Positions 1 through 8,447 of a DNA stretch of 64,000 nucleotides are shown piece by piece (position 1 is the stretch's first letter; each line of letters opens with the position of its first letter). The notes under the pieces are model-generated. The model saw only the letters and a list, made by a program, of their open reading frames with translations. It was not told where the DNA came from and made no database searches. Source of the DNA: Microbacterium sp. BR1 (GTDB lineage: Bacteria > Actinomycetota > Actinomycetes > Actinomycetales > Microbacteriaceae); the NCBI RefSeq assembly GCF_002812725.1, contig NZ_NMUN01000010.1, positions 124,001-188,000 of the forward strand. The letters run 5' to 3'. The position numbers were made by a program, and so were the translations under genes.

Positions 1-1728
1 GTGTATGCGCTCTCCGCCACGTACGGCGGAGACGTCGTTTCCCGGAGCGCCATCGTGCTCCAGAACGAGAGCCCCGCGGCGTCCTCGATCGGAGTCATCG
101 TCGCGGTCACCGCGGGTCCGCGCGCGGCCGGGCTTCTCTCCGCCGACGAGTTGACCGCGCTCACGGGCCCCCAGGGACGCCTCACGGCTGTGCTTTCGGG
201 CGTCTCCGGCACCTCGGCTGTTCTCGCGGTCGACCCCTCGGTGCTCGCGTCGATCCGCGTCCTCGGCGATTCGGCGCCCGCCAGTGCACTCGCCTGGCTC
301 GACCGGCTCGCGGCGCTGCCGAACGAGCGCTTTGCTCTGCAATTCGGGGACGCGGATGTCTCGGTGCAGGCGGACGCGGGACTGACCACGCTGCTCGAGC
401 CCACCAGCCTGGACTACGCGATGTCCGCGGACGACTTCACGGGCTCGGGCCCCGCGTCGACCCCGAATCCCGATCCGGCGCCAACCGGGAGCGGTGTGGA
501 TGACGACACCGCTGACGATGTCATCACTCTGCCGAGCCTGGATGAGCTTGTCTCCGTCCCCGGATCAGGGGCGGCGATCTTCTGGCCGGCTCAGGGCCGC
601 GCCGACCAGAATGCGCTACGCGTGCTGACGCAGCAGCCCTCGCCGAGTGGCACCCCCGCGACGGTCCTGCTCAGCTCTGCCGAAGTCCGTCGATCCGAGG
701 TGCGAGCGGCCGCAGCCACGGCTGACGGAATCCCGCTGCTCGTTTACGAAGCGGGATCGTCGAACGCGATGCGTGCGACTGCCGGCGCGCCGGCGGACGC
801 CGCTCAGGCCTCATCCGCACGGATCTCCGCGCAGATCGCGCTCGAGGCGTCGAACTCGTCGGGCCCCCTCCTGATCACGACGGACCGGCTGCCCGAGGTC
901 GGCGCCACCGCGCTGCGCGCCGCGATCGACACCGTCTTCGCCTATCCCGGCGTCGTCCCCGCAACTCTCAGCGCGCTCCTGGACGCCGAGCGGACCTCGG
1001 TCGAGAGCACCGCGCAACAGGACATGGAAGCCGCAACGCACCTGGACGCGCTTCTCGCGGGCGAGGCGAGCATCGCGAAGTTCTCGTCGATCATCGATGA
1101 CCCGTCGCTCCTGACGGCCCCCGAGCGATCTTCGATCCTGCAGCTGATCGGCGCGGGGTGGCGTGACGATCCAGAGGCATGGGCGGCGGCTCTCACCGCA
1201 CACGCGGATGTCACCACGAAGACGCTCACGTCCGTCGCGATACAGCAGCCCAGCACCGTGCAGCTCGTGAGCCCAGAAGCCGTTCTGCCCTTTTTCGTGC
1301 GCAACGACCTGCCGTTCCCCGTCAATGTCGTCCTCGTATCCACCCCCGACAACTTGCGCCTCGACGTCGAGCGCACCACGCCGGTACGGGCGGAGCCCGG
1401 CGTGAACACGCGAGTCGAAGTCGGGGTCCAAGCCCGCGTCGGCAGCGGCGAGGTGGGGATCGATCTACGCCTCCTCAGCCCCACCTTCGAGCAGGTCGGC
1501 CCCATCCAGCGGGCGGACGTCACCGTGCGCGCCGACTGGGAACGGATCGGAATCATCGGCCTCGGCGCGATCGTCGTGCTGCTCCTCGGTGCCGGCTTCG
1601 CTCGCACGGTGCTGCGTCGTCGTCGCGCTCGTGCGACTGACGCGACGAGCACCGAAGCGACGAACACCGACGATCCGGGAGCCGGCGAATCCAGCAACGA
1701 TCCCACGCCGAAATCGCGCGATGAGTAG
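1..1728 (+). CDS. DUF6049 family protein, 5' end outside window
   Basis: The visible 575 codons read as an extracellular, Ala/Ser/Thr-rich protein with one membrane segment near residues 517-537 (start GIIGLGAIVV), followed by a basic Arg-rich stop-transfer and a polar tail. That architecture, and the position directly before murJ, match the actinobacterial DUF6049 family (the Rv3909-like neighbour of MurJ). Family members usually have an N-terminal signal peptide and are longer; none is visible here, so the GTG at base 1 is probably internal and the gene is cut by the window edge. The last codons overlap the murJ start by 8 bp, so the two are probably co-transcribed. Function is unknown; a role in cell-envelope assembly is inference from context. 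Confidence 0.8.
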   Translation: MYALSATYGGDVVSRSAIVLQNESPAASSIGVIVAVTAGPRAAGLLSADELTALTGPQGRLTAVLSGVSGTSAVLAVDPSVLASIRVLGDSAPASALAWLDRLAALPNERFALQFGDADVSVQADAGLTTLLEPTSLDYAMSADDFTGSGPASTPNPDPAPTGSGVDDDTADDVITLPSLDELVSVPGSGAAIFWPAQGRADQNALRVLTQQPSPSGTPATVLLSSAEVRRSEVRAAAATADGIPLLVYEAGSSNAMRATAGAPADAAQASSARISAQIALEASNSSGPLLITTDRLPEVGATALRAAIDTVFAYPGVVPATLSALLDAERTSVESTAQQDMEAATHLDALLAGEASIAKFSSIIDDPSLLTAPERSSILQLIGAGWRDDPEAWAAALTAHADVTTKTLTSVAIQQPSTVQLVSPEAVLPFFVRNDLPFPVNVVLVSTPDNLRLDVERTTPVRAEPGVNTRVEVGVQARVGSGEVGIDLRLLSPTFEQVGPIQRADVTVRADWERIGIIGLGAIVVLLLGAGFARTVLRRRRARATDATSTEATNTDDPGAGESSNDPTPKSRDE

Positions 1729-3316
1729 TCTCGGCCGCGCCAGCGCGATCCTCGGGGCGGGCACGCTCGTCTCACGCCTGACGGGCGTGGTCCGCTCCAT
1801 GGTTCTCGTGATGGCGATCGGATCCGTGTTCAGCGGTGCCGCGGACGCTTTCACGACGGCGAACATGCTGCCGAACAATATCTACGCGATCGTCTCCACG
1901 GGAATCCTCACGGGTGTGATCGTGCCGCAGATCGTGCGCGCCGCGGCACACGCAGACGGTGGGGGAGCGTTCGTTTCCAAGCTCCTCACGCTCGGCACCA
2001 TCGTGCTCATCGTCATCACAGGCCTGGCGACGCTCGCGGCGCCCTGGCTCGTCCAGTTGTTCGCACGCTATACCGGGGACCAGTACGCCCTCGCGGTCGC
2101 GTTCGCGTACTGGTGTCTGCCTCAGCTGTTCTTCTACGGTCTCTACGCGCTGGTGGGCGAGACTCTCAACGCTCGTCGCGTGTTCGGGCCCTACACGTGG
2201 GCGCCGATTCTCAACAATCTCGTCTCCATCGCGGGATTCATCGCGTTCATCGTTCTCTTCGGTGCGAACCGCACCGAGGTCGCGGACTGGACGCCCGACA
2301 TGATCACCGTGCTCGCCGGCACGGCGACGGCGGGAATCGCCGCGCAGGCCGTCTTCCTGCTGTTCTTCTGGCGCCGATCCGGGCTGCACTTCCGGCCCGA
2401 CTTCGCCTGGCGCGGGATGGGTCTGCGGCAAATGGGCAACCTTGCCTGGTGGACGCTGCTCATGGTGATCGTGGGCCAGATCGCTGGGCTGATTCAGGCG
2501 CAGATTGCCACGCTCGCGAGCACGGCGGGCGCATCGGTCGCGACGATGTCCTACGCGTGGTTCATCTTCATCCTCCCGTATTCGGTGATCGCGGTGTCGA
2601 TCGGAACCCCCTACTTCACGCAGTTGAGCGAGCACGCTGCGGCCGGACGAGACGACGAGGTCCGCTCCGACCTCGGCACCAGCATCCGGACGATCAGCTT
2701 CTTCCTGGTGGGCGCCCTTGCTGCTGTGGTTGCCGCGGCGATTCCGGTCTCACGGATCTTCAGTAACAGCCCAACGGATGCGGCAGCGACCGCGCTCGTG
2801 TTGGGCGCTTACCTGATCGGGCTCGTCCCGCTGTCGATCCTGTACGTCATCCAACGCACGTTCTACGCCTACGGGGACACGTTCCGGCCGTTCCTGTTCA
2901 CGCTCGTGCAGGCGGCTCTCGTGATCGTGACGGCGGTCATCGCGGGCGCCATCCTTCCCCTGGAATATCTCGCGGCCGGTATCGCCCTGGGTCAGTCGCT
3001 CGCCGGCATCATCCAGCTCACGATCGCGATCGTGCTGCTGCGCGGGCGACTCGGGCGACTCGACCTTCGAGCGCCCGCGCGGGCGCTCGGGCGATTCTTC
3101 CTCGCCGGCGTGCCAGCGGGTTGCCTCGGCTGGGGCCTCTTCCTCCTCCTCGGAGGCCTCGATGGTTGGACGACCTCGTCCATGCTGCTCGGTGTCGCGG
3201 GGGGTGCGCTCATCGGAAGCGTGACGCTCGCGGTCTATATCGGGATCCTGGCAGCGATGCGCGCGCCCGAGCTCGCGGCGGTCGCGCCGCTCATCCGCCG
3301 TCTGCGTCGGCGCTGA
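1721..3316 (+). CDS. murJ: Lipid II flippase MurJ (MviN family)
   Basis: This is a 531-aa polytopic membrane protein with about 13-14 hydrophobic segments. It opens with the typical MviN/MurJ N-terminus (SRLTGVVRSMVL at residues 18-29). The family translocates lipid-linked peptidoglycan precursor (lipid II) across the cytoplasmic membrane. The start is set at ATG 1721, which overlaps the end of the upstream DUF6049 gene; upstream codons in this frame lie within that gene and look like shadow sequence. Unlike mycobacterial MurJ, no long C-terminal pseudokinase extension is present: the protein ends in a short basic tail after the last membrane helix. Confidence 0.95.
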   Translation: MSSLGRASAILGAGTLVSRLTGVVRSMVLVMAIGSVFSGAADAFTTANMLPNNIYAIVSTGILTGVIVPQIVRAAAHADGGGAFVSKLLTLGTIVLIVITGLATLAAPWLVQLFARYTGDQYALAVAFAYWCLPQLFFYGLYALVGETLNARRVFGPYTWAPILNNLVSIAGFIAFIVLFGANRTEVADWTPDMITVLAGTATAGIAAQAVFLLFFWRRSGLHFRPDFAWRGMGLRQMGNLAWWTLLMVIVGQIAGLIQAQIATLASTAGASVATMSYAWFIFILPYSVIAVSIGTPYFTQLSEHAAAGRDDEVRSDLGTSIRTISFFLVGALAAVVAAAIPVSRIFSNSPTDAAATALVLGAYLIGLVPLSILYVIQRTFYAYGDTFRPFLFTLVQAALVIVTAVIAGAILPLEYLAAGIALGQSLAGIIQLTIAIVLLRGRLGRLDLRAPARALGRFFLAGVPAGCLGWGLFLLLGGLDGWTTSSMLLGVAGGALIGSVTLAVYIGILAAMRAPELAAVAPLIRRLRRR

Positions 3317-3374
3317 CCTCTCGCCCCGCGCAGGCCTCACCCGGTGTTCCAGCACGTGGAATTCACCGGGCCGT

Positions 3375-3400
3375 GGAATGCTGCCGGACTACCATGGGTT
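3375..3400 (+). promoter_or_regulatory. Sigma-R/SigH type promoter of trxBA
   Basis: GGAAT at 3375-3379 is followed by exactly 18 bases and then GTT at 3398-3400, matching the GGAAT-N18-GTT pattern of actinobacterial disulfide-stress sigma factors (Streptomyces SigR, mycobacterial SigH). It lies 34 bp before the trxB GTG start. trxBA is a known SigR target in Streptomyces, so the position makes biological sense. Confidence 0.65.
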
Positions 3401-3433
3401 GAAGCCCAGAGACAAGCAAAAGGGAGAAACACA

Positions 3434-4429
3434 GTGCGTCACGTGATCATCATCGGATCGGGTCCTGCGGGCTTCACCGCGGCTACCTACGCGGCACGCG
3501 CGAACCTCTCACCCCTCGTCGTGGCGAGTTCGGTCGAGGTCGGTGGAGAGCTGATGAATACGACCGAGGTCGAGAACTTCCCGGGCTTCCCCGAGGCGAT
3601 CCAGGGCCCCGAGCTCATGGCCAAGATGCAGGAGCAGGCCGAGAAGTTCGGCGCCGAGATCCTGTACGACGATGTCGTCGAGCTCTCGGTGGACGGGCCC
3701 GTCAAGCGCGTGAAGCTCGGCAGCGGTGCCGAACACGAAGCGGCAGCCATCATCTACGCCACGGGTTCGGCCTATCGCAAGCTCGGTCTTCCGGGCGAGG
3801 AGCGCCTCTCGGGCCACGGCGTGTCGTGGTGCGCCACGTGTGACGGCTTCTTCTTCCGCGACCGCACGATCGCCGTGGTCGGAGGCGGCGACTCGGCCAT
3901 GGAAGAGGCGACGTTCCTCACGCGCTTCGCCTCGAAGGTGTACATCATCCACCGCAAGGACACCCTGCGGGCGTCGAAGATCATGCAGGAGCGCGCTTTC
4001 GCGAACCCCAAGATCGAGTTCATCTGGAACGCCGAGGTCGCGGACATCCTCGGGGACGAGGCTGTTTCCGGCGTCGTCCTGCGCGACACCACGGATGGAA
4101 CGACCCGCGAGCTCGCACTCGAGGGCCTTTTCGTCGCGATCGGCAACGACCCGCGCACGCATCTCGTTCACGACAAGCTCGAGCTGACCCCCGAGGGAAC
4201 GATCTGGGTGGACGGCCGCTCGTCGCGGACGTCGGTTCCCGGTGTTTTCGCCGCGGGCGACGTCATCGATCCGACGTACCGTCAGGCCGCGACCGCCGCG
4301 GGATCGGGCACGGTCGCCGCGCTCGACGCCGAACACTACCTCGCGGCCCTCGACGACGCGGGAGAACCGGAGGCTGATGTCGCCCAGATCGACGGGCTGC
4401 CCGAGGCCGACCCCGTCAGCGTGGCCTGA
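3434..4429 (+). CDS. trxB: Thioredoxin-disulfide reductase
   Basis: This is a 331-aa FAD/NADPH enzyme that passes electrons from NADPH to thioredoxin. The FAD-binding GSGPAG lies at residues 8-13, the redox-active CATC at 133-136, the NADPH-binding GGGDSAMEE near 151-159, and a C-terminal FAD motif (VFAAGDV) is also visible. The start is GTG 3434, preceded by a purine-rich AAAGGGAGAAA Shine-Dalgarno; an upstream in-frame start at 3344 would lie ahead of the predicted promoter. Length and motifs are normal for low-molecular-weight TrxR. trxA follows after 68 bp, and a sigma-R type promoter precedes the gene. Confidence 0.97.
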   Translation: MRHVIIIGSGPAGFTAATYAARANLSPLVVASSVEVGGELMNTTEVENFPGFPEAIQGPELMAKMQEQAEKFGAEILYDDVVELSVDGPVKRVKLGSGAEHEAAAIIYATGSAYRKLGLPGEERLSGHGVSWCATCDGFFFRDRTIAVVGGGDSAMEEATFLTRFASKVYIIHRKDTLRASKIMQERAFANPKIEFIWNAEVADILGDEAVSGVVLRDTTDGTTRELALEGLFVAIGNDPRTHLVHDKLELTPEGTIWVDGRSSRTSVPGVFAAGDVIDPTYRQAATAAGSGTVAALDAEHYLAALDDAGEPEADVAQIDGLPEADPVSVA

Positions 4430-4497
4430 CACCCAAGGAACATTCGAGAGCGTTACGACGTTCTCTTCTCTGAGACTTCCGAAAGAAGGAGAAGGAT

Positions 4498-4821
4498 ATG
4501 ACCGCCAAGTCCACGACCTCGAGCACGTGGGAGCAGGACGTTCTCAATGCCGAGGGTCCCGTTCTCGTCGACTTCTGGGCCGAGTGGTGTGGTCCGTGTC
4601 GTATGGTGGCCCCGGTTCTGGACGAGATCCAGTCCGAGCACCCCGACAAGATCACGATCCTCAAGCTCAACGTCGACGAGAACCCCGATCTCGCCATGAA
4701 GTACCAGATCACGTCGATCCCGGCGATGAAGGTCTTCCACGGTGGCGAGGTCAAGACGACCATCATCGGCGCCAAGCCGAAGTTCGCACTGGAGAAGGAT
4801 CTCGCGGCGTTCATCGGCTGA
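4498..4821 (+). CDS. trxA: Thioredoxin
   Basis: This is a 107-aa thioredoxin with the active site WCGPC at residues 30-34 and the cis-proline loop TSIPAMKVF. It reduces protein disulfides in the cytoplasm and is recycled by the TrxB encoded just upstream. A strong GAAGGAG Shine-Dalgarno sits about 8 bases before the ATG. A perfect hairpin terminator follows, so trxB-trxA forms a compact unit, probably induced by thiol stress through the promoter at 3375. Confidence 0.97.
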   Translation: MTAKSTTSSTWEQDVLNAEGPVLVDFWAEWCGPCRMVAPVLDEIQSEHPDKITILKLNVDENPDLAMKYQITSIPAMKVFHGGEVKTTIIGAKPKFALEKDLAAFIG

Positions 4822-4838
4822 TCGGCTTCACCGGCAAC

Positions 4839-4875
4839 GACGAAGGCCCCGGCTCAGAGAGTCGGGGCCTTCGTC
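4839..4875. terminator. Shared hairpin terminator between trxA and parB
   Basis: A perfect 13-bp inverted repeat GACGAAGGCCCCG / CGGGGCCTTCGTC with an 11-nt loop lies between two convergent genes. It lacks a long T-run, which is common in high-GC actinobacteria, and can serve both strands. Confidence 0.8.
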
Positions 4876-4904
4876 ATTGCCTCGCAAGGCTCCGGCTGGC
4901 CGGT

Positions 4905-5894
4905 TCAGTCGGAGCCGAATCCGTCGATACCCATCTCGGCCAGGATTCTGTTGAGATCCTGGATAGTCGAGAAATCTATCTTGACCTGGCCTTTTCTAGC
5001 CGTCAGTGAGATCTGGACTCGTGTGTTCAGACGATCACCCAACCGGCCCGCGACCTCGTCGAGGTGCCCGCGACGCGCGCCGGCCTGAGGCTTCGTTGCG
5101 CGCTGGGGAGTGTCTGGACGACCCTTGACGATCGCCTCGGCGGCGCGAACCGAGAGGTCTTCGTTCACGATCTTGTCGGCGAGCCGCTGGATGGCGGCGT
5201 CATCTGGCAATCCGAGAAGTGCACGCGCGTGGCCGGGGCTGAGTACACCGGCGGCCACGCGTTGCTGCACGGGAAGCGGTAGGCGAAGCAGGCGAATGGT
5301 GTTGCTGATCTGGGGACGCGAGCGACCGATGCGTGTCGCGAGCTCTTCCTGCGTGATCCCGAAGTCCTCGAGCAACTGCTGATAGGCGGAGGCCTCCTCG
5401 AGTGCGTTCAGCTGCGATCGATGCAGGTTCTCGAGCAGGGCGTCGCGCAAGAGATTCTCGTCTGCCGTGTCGCGAACGATTGCGGGGATGCTCGCGAGGC
5501 CGGCCTCACGGGCCGCGCGGGTACGCCGCTCGCCCATGATCAGCTCGTATGTGCCATCCTCGGCACGCGGTCGAACGACGACCGGCTGCAGAACACCGAA
5601 CTCGCGGACACTGTGCACCAACTCGGCAAGGTCATCCGCGTCGAAGTGCGTGCGGGGCTGGCGCGGATTCGGCACGATTTCACGGGGGTCGATGTGCGCC
5701 AAACGGGCACCCGGAACGGCGACGAGCTCGGCGAACCGCTGTTCTTCGACAATCGTTTCCTCATCCGCAACGGCCTCCACCGCTTCCAGCCGTCGCGCGC
5801 CGGGGAAGAAGACATCGACGGGACGGCTCTCCGCTTCACTCGTGGGGATCAGAGCGCCGATTCCTCGTCCGAGTCCTGTTCTCTTCGTGGACAT
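4905..5894 (-). CDS. parB: Chromosome partitioning protein ParB
   Basis: This is a 329-aa ParB/Spo0J protein. It starts with the family signature GLGRGIGALIP, has the CTP-binding ParB/Sulfiredoxin domain with IMGERRTRAAREAG near the middle, then a helix-turn-helix (ITQEELATRIGRSRPQISNT) that recognises parS, and a C-terminal dimerisation region. ParB binds parS sites, spreads as a CTP-dependent clamp and nucleates origin segregation and SMC loading. The ATG overlaps the parA stop by one base (TGATG), so parA and parB are translationally coupled. At least six parS-like sites lie 0.9-3.5 kb upstream. Confidence 0.97.
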   Translation of the reverse strand: MSTKRTGLGRGIGALIPTSEAESRPVDVFFPGARRLEAVEAVADEETIVEEQRFAELVAVPGARLAHIDPREIVPNPRQPRTHFDADDLAELVHSVREFGVLQPVVVRPRAEDGTYELIMGERRTRAAREAGLASIPAIVRDTADENLLRDALLENLHRSQLNALEEASAYQQLLEDFGITQEELATRIGRSRPQISNTIRLLRLPLPVQQRVAAGVLSPGHARALLGLPDDAAIQRLADKIVNEDLSVRAAEAIVKGRPDTPQRATKPQAGARRGHLDEVAGRLGDRLNTRVQISLTARKGQVKIDFSTIQDLNRILAEMGIDGFGSD

Positions 5895-6847
5895 CAGAGC
5901 GTGCCTTCCTCGTTGGTGTCTTCGTTGCTGGTTACGGCGGGCACATGCTTGCTGATCTCGATCGCGGCCTCACGGTATGCGACGGCGCCGGCCGACTGGC
6001 CGTCGTACGCGATAACCGTCTGGCCGAAGCTCGGAGCCTCAGAAACACGAACGGATCGGGGGATCACGGTCTGCAACACCTCCCCAGGGAAGTGTGCGCG
6101 AACCTCGTCCGCCACCTGCTGTGCGAGTCGGGTGCGCCCGTCGTACATCGTGAGCAAGATCTTCGAGACCTGCAGGCTCGGGTTGAGGTGGCGCTGAATC
6201 ATCCGCACGCTCCCGAGCAGCTGCGTGAGACCCTCGAGCGCGTAGTACTCGCACTGAATCGGGATGAAGACTTCATTCGCCGCGGTGAACGCGTTGATCG
6301 TCAACAACCCCAGGGAGGGGGGGCAGTCGATCAGTACGAAATGGATCGGAAGAGCACTCGTTGCGAGATAGTCCTCGAGAGCGCCCCGCAGGCGGTGCTC
6401 TCGAGCAACCTGCGACACGAGTTCGATCTCCGCACCAGCCAAGTGCAACGTGCTCGGCGCGCACAAGAGGTTCGGTGACTCGGGGCTGACCTGAACGATG
6501 TCTGCGAGGGGGAACTCATCGATGAGCACGTCGTACACGCTCGGTGTATCGGGATCGTGGGGGATTCCCAGTGCGGTGGACGCATTCCCTTGGGGATCGA
6601 GGTCGATCACCAGGACCCGTGCCCCCAGGGAAGCGAGGGCGGCCGCGACATTGACCGTGCTGGTCGTTTTGCCGACGCCACCCTTCTGGTTTGAGACGGT
6701 CAGGACGCGCGTCCTGTTCGGTAGTTCGATCGCGACTCCCTCCAAAGCTCGGCGGCGTGCGCTGAGGTCTGCGATCTCCCGTGCCAGCGGGGTGTCGTCT
6801 ATCAGTTGTGCGGATGATCGGACATCCGAACGTCGGGCATGTTCCAC
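5894..6847 (-). CDS. parA: Chromosome partitioning ATPase ParA (Soj)
   Basis: This is a 317-aa Walker-type ATPase with the deviant P-loop KGGVGKTT near residue 55, the switch region DLDPQGNAST and the DCPPSLG motif. It moves ParB-bound origins along the nucleoid. The only start codon available upstream of the conserved region is GTG 6847-6845; the nearby ATG at 6840 is out of frame. That GTG is part of the CACGTG core of a parS-like site, so ParB bound there would sit on the translation start region. The roughly 45-residue N-terminal extension before the ATPase domain is usual in Actinobacteria. Confidence 0.95.
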   Translation of the reverse strand: MEHARRSDVRSSAQLIDDTPLAREIADLSARRRALEGVAIELPNRTRVLTVSNQKGGVGKTTSTVNVAAALASLGARVLVIDLDPQGNASTALGIPHDPDTPSVYDVLIDEFPLADIVQVSPESPNLLCAPSTLHLAGAEIELVSQVAREHRLRGALEDYLATSALPIHFVLIDCPPSLGLLTINAFTAANEVFIPIQCEYYALEGLTQLLGSVRMIQRHLNPSLQVSKILLTMYDGRTRLAQQVADEVRAHFPGEVLQTVIPRSVRVSEAPSFGQTVIAYDGQSAGAVAYREAAIEISKHVPAVTSNEDTNEEGTL

Positions 6848-6855
6848 GTGAAACG
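6840..6855. promoter_or_regulatory. parS-like site 1, at the parA start codon
   Basis: TGTTCCACGTGAAACG is a near match (2 differences) to the parS consensus TGTTTCACGTGAAACA. Read on the minus strand, the GTG of its CACGTG core is the parA start codon. Confidence 0.75.
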
Positions 6856-6964
6856 CTCCACTCGCGGCAGGGGGACGACCTCTACTCTAGGTGCGCTCTC
6901 GTCGCTGAAATCACATCCGACGTCCATGAGACTTCCCTCATCAACGTCACCCCTGGTCGCACGG

Positions 6965-6980
6965 CGTTTCACGTGAAACA
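6965..6980. promoter_or_regulatory. parS site 2
   Basis: CGTTTCACGTGAAACA differs from the parS consensus only in the first base. Confidence 0.9.
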
Positions 6981-7039
6981 CGGCGTGTCGATATCGCGAC
7001 CAGTTCGGCGGCGCATCGATATCAGCGAACCGGTGCCGA

Positions 7040-7055
7040 CGTTTCACGTGAAACG
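7040..7055. promoter_or_regulatory. parS site 3
   Basis: CGTTTCACGTGAAACG is a perfect palindrome with the invariant 14-bp parS core. The palindrome extends to GACGTTTCACGTGAAACGTC. Confidence 0.9.
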
Positions 7056-7320
7056 TCGGTCGGTGCCCGCGCCTCGATCGTGATCGCAGATGCGACGTCT
7101 CACGCTCACAAGAAGGAACGTCGATCGAATTCACGGACGGAGCGCCGTTCGTGAAACACGAAGTGCCACGCTATCTCGCTCGACCAAACGATGCTCGCTG
7201 GCTGCACAGCGCGCGAGACGTCTTCTACCGAGTCAGCTCCGCACGAATCATGCGTACGGCTTCACGTCGGACAGTTCGCCACGAATACCGTCTCTCGTCG
7301 ACGCACAGCGAGAGACAGAG

Positions 7321-7344
7321 CAAAGCCAAAGCCAAAGCCAAAGC
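7321..7344. repeat. CAAAGC hexamer, four tandem copies
   Basis: Four exact copies of CAAAGC stand head to tail, followed by a decayed fifth (CAGCCG), inside the non-coding partition region. Short tandem repeats of this kind can vary in copy number by slippage; no function is evident. Confidence 0.8.
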
Positions 7345-7560
7345 CAGCCGATCACTACCGAGCCCGAACCGATGACCAGACCCATGGTGTGCCTGTCGGC
7401 GCATCCGGTCTGCCCAAGTGCTCACTCAACCGACGATCGCGTGCCATCCGCCCGTCGGGGAGCGTCAACGGAGCGAAGCGCATTTCATGCGTCGGCGGTG
7501 AACTCCGTTTAGGCCTCCTCCTCACGTGACGAACGGAAGCCGAATCGATAGCCGACGCGT

Positions 7561-7576
7561 CGTTTCACGTGAAACA
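7561..7576. promoter_or_regulatory. parS site 4
   Basis: CGTTTCACGTGAAACA has one difference from the consensus, in the first base. Confidence 0.9.
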
Positions 7577-7721
7577 GCCATGATTGCTGGATCCCAGGTC
7601 CCTACACCGCATCGCCATCACAGAACGGGATCGTCCTGTCCGCGCTTCGCGTGAAGTGCGTGTTCTGTGGTCCGAGATCCAGTCACCCCCGCGGGGCGGT
7701 GAGGATCCATCAGCCAAGCTC

Positions 7722-7737
7722 CGTTTCACGTGAAACT
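7722..7737. promoter_or_regulatory. parS site 5, just downstream of rsmG
   Basis: CGTTTCACGTGAAACT has the intact GTTTCACGTGAAAC core and differs from the consensus only in the outer bases. It lies 9 bp past the rsmG stop codon. Confidence 0.88.
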
Positions 7738-7745
7738 GCGGACGA

Positions 7746-8447
7746 TCAGGCGGAGGGACGCACCCGGGCGCGGAAGACCGTCGTCGGTTGTTCCAGCAGA
7801 CCCTCCCCGAAACGCTCCGCGCGTGGGTCGTGCAACCGGAACCGACGAATCTGCTTCTCTGCGGCCGATATCTCGGATTCGACCGACGCGCCCTTCATCA
7901 GCACGAGCTGACCATTCGGACGGACCAGGGGAGCGGTCAGGGGGATGAGGGTGCGAAGTGCGGAAACCGCGCGCGCCGTCACGGCGTCGAGGCCAGAACC
8001 GGCGTCGTAGTCCTCGGCGCGCGCGCGCACCACGTCGACGTTGTCCAAGCCCAAGAGATCCACCTGCTCGACGAGCCAGGCGACCCGGCGCTCCATCGGC
8101 TCGATCAACACCCAGGAAACATCGGGGCGCGCGATCGCGAGAACCAGTCCAGGTAGCCCGGCGCCCGAACCTACATCGCCGACGCGAGCACCGCTCTCGA
8201 ACGCCTCCGAGGTGACCGCGCTGTTGAGGATGTGCCGAGACCACAGTCGCGAGGCCTCGAGTGGCCCGATCAGGCCGCGCTCCTCGCCGTGTTCCGCGAG
8301 TTGATCGGTGAAGCGCCGAGCCAGTTCGATCCGCGCACCGAAGATCTGAGCCGCAACGGCCGGCTCGGCTTCCACGCCTGTCACCGTTTCACGTGAAACA
8401 GGATCAGGCGCGTCGAATGACGGTGTGCCGGTCGGCACCCTCGCCAT
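7746..8447 (-). CDS. rsmG: 16S rRNA (guanine-N7)-methyltransferase RsmG (GidB)
   Basis: This is a 233-aa class I SAM-dependent methyltransferase that modifies G527 (E. coli numbering) of 16S rRNA. The SAM-binding VGDVGSGAGLPGL and the family segment VTARAVSAL are clear. The start is set at ATG 8447, which overlaps the 3' end of jag by 44 bp; GTG 8438 is an alternative. The N-terminal VSRETV is encoded by a parS site (8385-8400), a well-known overlap in this gene family. The gene belongs to the minus-strand rpmH-rnpA-yidD-yidC-jag-rsmG cluster. Confidence 0.95.
   Translation of the reverse strand: MARVPTGTPSFDAPDPVSRETVTGVEAEPAVAAQIFGARIELARRFTDQLAEHGEERGLIGPLEASRLWSRHILNSAVTSEAFESGARVGDVGSGAGLPGLVLAIARPDVSWVLIEPMERRVAWLVEQVDLLGLDNVDVVRARAEDYDAGSGLDAVTARAVSALRTLIPLTAPLVRPNGQLVLMKGASVESEISAAEKQIRRFRLHDPRAERFGEGLLEQPTTVFRARVRPSA
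8385..8400. promoter_or_regulatory. parS site 6, inside rsmG
   Basis: CGTTTCACGTGAAACA lies within the rsmG coding sequence, where it encodes Val-Ser-Arg-Glu-Thr-Val on the minus strand. It has one difference from the consensus. Confidence 0.92.

Larger units (their letters stand above)
6848..7745. other. Non-coding partition region between parA and rsmG
   Basis: About 900 bp carries no convincing gene: the short open frames on both strands have low-complexity, Arg/Ser-rich translations, no good ribosome sites and no recognisable motifs. It contains four close parS matches (6965, 7040, 7561, 7722), with another parS-like site at the parA start and one inside rsmG, plus a CAAAGC hexamer repeat. 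The parA promoter must lie at its left end. It is best seen as a ParB-loading region. Confidence 0.65.

Noticed and set aside
7090..7529. Several overlapping short ORFs in the parA-rsmG spacer
   Set aside because: They have Arg/Ser-rich low-complexity translations, no ribosome sites, and reading through parS and the CAAAGC repeat; no frame looks coding.
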